Assembly: GCA_003230795.1 (NCBI GenBank)
Contig: QIGM01000095.1
Span: 1-7,089, forward strand
Source of the DNA: a bacterium
GTDB taxonomy: Bacteria > Bdellovibrionota_C > UBA2361 > SZUA-149
Direction: 5' to 3'
Length of the DNA: 7,089 bases
Within the stretch, counting starts at the first letter, position 1; each line of letters opens with the position of its first letter. Position numbers and translations under genes: made by a program. Under the pieces are notes generated by a model, which saw only the letters and a program-made list of their open reading frames with translations, made no database searches and was not told the DNA's origin. This document shows, in pieces, positions 3,934 through 7,089 of the stretch.

Positions 3934-5766
3934 CTACAGGCTAGTATCTATGGGCTGGTATCCATGGGCGTTTAGATGCTGCGGTATGCATCGTCTTGTC
4001 GCCTGGTAGGCATTCTCTAAAGCTTCACGTCCTTCTGCTGCGAGAAATACTTCTCCAAGAGCGCTGGCGCCGAAATCAAGTGCCAATAGTCCCATGTTTA
4101 AGCCGACCGCGTTCACTGAACTACAGACATACTCAAAGTTATCAAGATACAGGCGAGAAACAGCAATAGTTCGTAAGTAGGTTTCAGCTGGGTCACTCAC
4201 CGAACCTCCCGCGTAGGCGGTTGGTCGTTCTTCGGGCAAGGGAGAAAACCAAGGGAAGATCTCAATGCGATCCTGCAGCGTACGAAACTTCTCGAGAGCA
4301 CACAGCCAGTCCGTCCAATTAGAATCAACCGAATAATACAAGGACGCCTTTGTGCTAATTCCGATGAGGGCTGAGATTTCGTGCACCTGCAGTTGCGCAG
4401 CCGAGTTTTGATAAAATGAAAAGTCGGACATACAGCTATAGTATTCGCTTTCTCCGTCGTTCTCACCTCGCAGTCCGCGTAAGCCACTATCGTAGAGTCT
4501 CTGAAGAATGGTCCGAAGTGGCAATTTTTCAGCATCGGCCAAGGAGTTAACCTGTTCGGGGCTGAAGGCATGCAAACTCACTCCACTCATTGAGCAAAGA
4601 GTTTGTATAGTTTGCAGATACGACTGAAGATCGAGCTCCGGATGATAGAGGCCCACAAGCTCTACCGACTCACCGCCTTCTTGCTGAGCTTCACTCACAA
4701 GCTCGAGAAGCTCCTGATCTGTTCTACGGTAACCACGAGGTGCATTGCTTGAGAAACTACGCCGATTTTTAGCCTTGGAGTTTTCCTGGCGAAGGCAGGA
4801 GATTCGACGAGTTAGAACTAAGGGAATCTCATCCTGTTCGTTTCGGTACGAGCTCACCAATGAGGCCGCAAGCGCAAGGTCGCTAAAGCGAGCTTTCTCG
4901 GCAAGGATGACGGCTTGGGCGGTGGATAATCTATTGCCCTGACTTACCTGCTCGAGAATATCCTCAGCATTTTGCCTTCGCCTTGATGGAAAGCCTGAGG
5001 CGATGGAAGATTTCCCCATTCCGACTTCTCGACGAAACCATTCACCTAATGGCAACTCTCGCATGTCGAACTTGAAGTGAGTGGAGGCATCAAAATTTGT
5101 TTCAATTTGTTCTCTATCGAGCGCAGCGGCGTCAGCCCACTCTCGAGCGAATAGCTTCGCATTTGCGATTGAACGCTCTAGAGAAAACTGAAGTAGCTCA
5201 GAGTCTTGCAGTGAGCATGTTTGTGGTACAGCCCAACACCGAAGAGACCAGGGCAATTCGAGCGACTCCCATTCCTTCGAAATACTAAGGTGAAAGAAGT
5301 CATCCCGTTCAAAGCTCGTCGCTAAGTCGGACTCCAGTAATACAGCCGCCGAAGGTAGTAAATCCAAACACTGAAACTCGTCTCGAGAAACAATAAAGTA
5401 ACGTGAAAATGCGAGTGAGGTATCAAGTTCCGATAATCCGACTCGAAACAATTCGAGGTCTATGTCTAGATTTTTCTGGATGATAAGCGGGGAGTCTGTT
5501 GTGAGCGTACTCGGTAGCAAAAGAGAAATGTCTCTATGCGGAGTCTGAACGAGTGTGCCGAAGGAGAGCGTATCAAAAAGTTGAGAGGAGAGAATCGCAG
5601 ATGCGTTTATCAGGCTAGCCTGCACATCACCCTCTTGTAGTGCGCGGAAGCAATAGTCGCTATCTCCTCGAAGACAGGAAAATCCTTCGGAATCGAGAAG
5701 TCCATGGTACGCCGATGTTTCTAGTCCGGTACCGAAACAAACACGCATTGAAGTTTTAGTGTTCAT
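3934..5766 (-). CDS. Fused MqnA-like / MqnC-like protein with degenerate active sites
   Basis: About 610 residues. Residues 7-250 resemble MqnA (chorismate dehydratase of the futalosine menaquinone pathway): MRVCFGTGLE near the start, EGDVQASLI (45-53), SLLLPS (81-86), LSISKEWESLELPWSLRCWAV (160-180). Residues 267-610 resemble MqnC (radical-SAM dehypoxanthine futalosine cyclase): ILEQVSQGNRLS, GVSLHAFSPEQV (395-406), LYDSGLRGL, TLQDRIEIFPWFSPLP (496-511), LRTIAVSRLYLDN (531-543), DFGASALGE (564-572), GYQP (602-605). The CxxxCxxC cluster should start at Cys324, but positions 328 and 331 are Glu and Lys, and the Asn after YL in MqnA is Glu16. I infer a non-catalytic or repurposed protein. The ATG at 5766 overlaps the upstream gene by 11 bp and suits coupling; a GTG at 5808 adds 14 residues. 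Family by eye, fairly confident; function unknown. Confidence 0.65.
   Translation of the reverse strand: MNTKTSMRVCFGTGLETSAYHGLLDSEGFSCLRGDSDYCFRALQEGDVQASLINASAILSSQLFDTLSFGTLVQTPHRDISLLLPSTLTTDSPLIIQKNLDIDLELFRVGLSELDTSLAFSRYFIVSRDEFQCLDLLPSAAVLLESDLATSFERDDFFHLSISKEWESLELPWSLRCWAVPQTCSLQDSELLQFSLERSIANAKLFAREWADAAALDREQIETNFDASTHFKFDMRELPLGEWFRREVGMGKSSIASGFPSRRRQNAEDILEQVSQGNRLSTAQAVILAEKARFSDLALAASLVSSYRNEQDEIPLVLTRRISCLRQENSKAKNRRSFSSNAPRGYRRTDQELLELVSEAQQEGGESVELVGLYHPELDLQSYLQTIQTLCSMSGVSLHAFSPEQVNSLADAEKLPLRTILQRLYDSGLRGLRGENDGESEYYSCMSDFSFYQNSAAQLQVHEISALIGISTKASLYYSVDSNWTDWLCALEKFRTLQDRIEIFPWFSPLPEERPTAYAGGSVSDPAETYLRTIAVSRLYLDNFEYVCSSVNAVGLNMGLLALDFGASALGEVFLAAEGREALENAYQATRRCIPQHLNAHGYQPIDTSL
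3941..3968. repeat. 14-bp tandem duplication at the 3' end of the MqnA/C-like gene
   Basis: CTAGTATCTATGGG (3941-3954) and CTGGTATCCATGGG (3955-3968) match at 12 of 14 bases. Because 14 is not a multiple of three, the copies are read in different frames on the minus strand, giving HGYQ from one and PIDTSL from the other. It forms the very C-terminus of the protein and lies ten bases from the ctaB stop. Confidence 0.7.
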
Positions 5767-6808
5767 TGACTTCGACCCGACGAATAGTCTCTGCAGTAGA
5801 CTCACCACCTTGGGTAAAAGCGCGAACCCCTGGATCAGTGCTACTTGTCATCTCAACTGACGCGATACTCTCTGGCGTGAGCGCAGCGTGATTAACACAG
5901 AGATGACCAAGGCTATCTGCGCCAAAACGCAAGGAGAGGCTTAGCAAGGACGAGCCCAAGAGACGGGGAGGTAGCACCATCATCGTCTCCTGCGGGAGGA
6001 GTAACCCAAGGAGTGATGCGGTGCGAAGTATGTCGAAACGCAGTGGTGCATGCGAGGCGAAGTCGCTTAATGCAGTTTCAAGCGTAGGCTTCCAGGTAGC
6101 GATTCTGCTCGAAAGAGTTACGGTTTGGAGCAAAGACTGTAGTGACTGAATCGCTTCGAGTGAATCCAGCCGAAGAGGAGAACCCTCGGTCGTCTCCAGT
6201 TTTTGTTCAAGCTGAATCGAGAAACCTTTTTCAATCGACACTTCAATAAGAGGAGAGTGAAGACTGCTACGGAGTAAGGTGAATCCAAGCAATGCCAATT
6301 TATCAAGGTATCGCTCTATTCTTTTGAGCTCTATCAGCGAGACAGCGGTCGTCGGGAGTAAGGTATCGAGGGAGGGACCAAGGTAAGAAAAGTTGTCCGC
6401 GTCGATACTTCTTAATAAAATTGACAGCGAGTTTAAAAAATCTTCAAACGAAGAGTGCACATCCCATTGATCGAAGGTGATGACGAAATCATCAATTGGA
6501 TTGGCATACTCTTGAAGAATCGTTAGTGACTCCTCGATAGCAGCCTGTAGACCGAGCTGCTCTTGAGTCCTTCCAAGTGGCAAGACAATTGTTGGAAGAT
6601 ACGGGGGCGATTTGCCAGGAGTACAACTTCGGCGAATCTCGGACATAAGCCCTAGAAGAGGAAGAGGGAGTTGATGAATTTGCTCCAAATCGTCAAAGGG
6701 GAGCGCCTCACCGGAGGCGACGCGAAGCGCAATAGCATGCAGACCCGCGTCTTCTAGCAAGCCCTCAGCAAAGCTACCTATAAGTTTCGAGAGCGGTGTT
6801 AACTTCAT
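5756..6808 (-). CDS. MqnE-like radical-SAM-fold protein lacking the Fe-S cysteines
   Basis: From ATG 6808 this is 350 residues. It resembles MqnE (aminofutalosine synthase, usually around 370-390 residues) or its CofH/MqnC relatives. At the N-terminus AGLHAIALRVASGEALPFDDLEQIHQLPLPLLGLMSEIRR (21-60) matches the helical leader before the radical-SAM barrel (typically GERLS...LG.LA...R). At the C-terminus FDILRTASLLGLLLP (258-272) and LSLRFGADSLGHLCVNHAALT (291-311) match the AVARL...L.FGANDLDGT...AG end. Only two cysteines exist, Cys62 and Cys304, and no CxxxCxxC occurs in 70-90 where it belongs, so iron-sulfur chemistry is not possible in the usual way. The radical-SAM barrel middle is hard to align. 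A TTG at 6814 is an alternative start; I chose ATG at 6808, although neither has a clear ribosome site. First gene of a two-gene operon with the MqnA/C-like gene. Less sure than for its partner. Confidence 0.5.
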   Translation of the reverse strand: MKLTPLSKLIGSFAEGLLEDAGLHAIALRVASGEALPFDDLEQIHQLPLPLLGLMSEIRRSCTPGKSPPYLPTIVLPLGRTQEQLGLQAAIEESLTILQEYANPIDDFVITFDQWDVHSSFEDFLNSLSILLRSIDADNFSYLGPSLDTLLPTTAVSLIELKRIERYLDKLALLGFTLLRSSLHSPLIEVSIEKGFSIQLEQKLETTEGSPLRLDSLEAIQSLQSLLQTVTLSSRIATWKPTLETALSDFASHAPLRFDILRTASLLGLLLPQETMMVLPPRLLGSSLLSLSLRFGADSLGHLCVNHAALTPESIASVEMTSSTDPGVRAFTQGGESTAETIRRVEVNEH

Positions 6809-6925
6809 CAGCAACGCTTTCTGGGAATACCGTACTCATTACATTCATTCAAAACACTAGCGTACTCTCGTAGCGCTCAGAAAGTACATGGGGGAAATTA
6901 AGTCTTTACAGAAAAAGGTAGTGTA

Positions 6926-6951
6926 ATTGCTTAGATAGGTGTCTAAGCAAT
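6926..6951. repeat. Perfect 10-bp inverted repeat with six-base loop
   Basis: ATTGCTTAGA (6926-6935) and TCTAAGCAAT (6942-6951) are exact reverse complements around TAGGTG. It lies about 120 bp before the start of the MqnE-like gene. It has no adjoining T-run on the plus strand and only a displaced one on the minus strand, so it is more likely an operator or leader hairpin than a terminator. Confidence 0.65.
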
Positions 6952-6959
6952 GCCGTGGG

Positions 6960-7074
6960 TAAGCGTTCAGGTGGGTAAGAGAATTCTGCAAGAACGATCC
7001 ATTAAACGTTGTAAGTCCATGCTAGTACGAGTCGACAAATACTAATCGTATTTGGCTGTATTTCTGAACGCTTA
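6960..7074. repeat. 11-bp inverted repeats bounding a 115-bp segment
   Basis: TAAGCGTTCAG (6960-6970) and CTGAACGCTTA (7064-7074) are perfect reverse complements 93 bp apart. This recalls the ends of a small non-autonomous element, but I see no target duplication in the flanking bases and the segment encodes nothing. It could also be paired protein sites. Confidence 0.5.
7036..7054. repeat. Small 7-bp hairpin inside the right-end segment
   Basis: CAAATAC (7036-7042) and GTATTTG (7048-7054) are exact reverse complements with loop TAATC. It is nested inside the longer inverted repeat and is AT-rich. No function can be assigned. Confidence 0.45.
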
Positions 7075-7089
7075 GTCTTTGTCTCCTAC

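Larger units (their letters stand above)
6809..7089. other. Gene-free region upstream of the MqnE-like gene
   Basis: No supported ORF is seen in these 281 bp. The promoter of the minus-strand operon should lie here, but no strong -35/-10 pair is visible; on the minus strand TGTAAT about 40 bases before the ATG is the best -10-like match. Three inverted repeats crowd the right part and are listed separately. Confidence 0.45.

Noticed and set aside
4197..4571. 124-codon minus-strand frame within the MqnA/C-like gene
   Set aside because: Different frame on the same strand with no recognisable motif; the long frame carries the MqnC signatures.
4745..5288. Plus-strand frames of 63-65 codons opposite the MqnA/C-like gene
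   Set aside because: Composition follows the antisense of the real gene and no start signal stands out.
3934..6808. Idea that the Mqn-like genes are frameshifted pseudogenes
   Set aside because: Both frames run 1.0-1.8 kb without a stop and conserved motifs lie in one frame from end to end, so decay by frameshift is not seen.

Overview
The window is bacterial and shows near-balanced base composition by eye. A heme O synthase (ctaB) suggests an aerobically respiring organism with a heme-copper oxidase. Two reading frames that descend from futalosine-pathway enzymes suggest a menaquinone-using ancestry. Nothing fixes the phylum. No rRNA, tRNA, CRISPR array, transposase or plasmid replication gene is visible.

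Layout from left to right. Positions 1-584 (minus strand) hold the N-terminal 194 residues of a Gfo/Idh/MocA oxidoreductase that runs off the left edge. It diverges across a 103-bp spacer from 688-1359 (plus), a small family-2 glycosyltransferase-like protein that keeps the polyprenyl-phosphate mannosyltransferase scaffold but has lost its acidic catalytic motifs. A 444-bp gene-free stretch follows. It holds a 13-bp inverted repeat, a candidate sigma-70 promoter, a three-copy 14-bp tandem repeat and a candidate extended -10 with a palindrome just downstream. An orphan ParA-family ATPase (1804-2841, plus) and ctaB (2963-3931, plus) come next. ctaB converges, with only two bases between the stop codons, on a two-gene minus-strand operon (6808 down to 3934). 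The last 281 bp carry no gene but several inverted repeats.

The most interesting part is the minus-strand operon. Its first gene looks like an MqnE-type radical-SAM protein without the Cys cluster. Its second looks like an MqnA-type domain fused to an MqnC-type domain, again without the radical-SAM cysteines and apparently without the catalytic Asn of MqnA. Both frames are long and uninterrupted, so these read as maintained pseudoenzymes or repurposed proteins rather than decaying genes. The GT2-like gene shows the same pattern: scaffold retained, metal and nucleotide ligands gone. A second theme is short tandem duplications of 14-15 bp, which occur at four or five places, including inside three coding regions. 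All family assignments were made by eye from motifs, without database searches.
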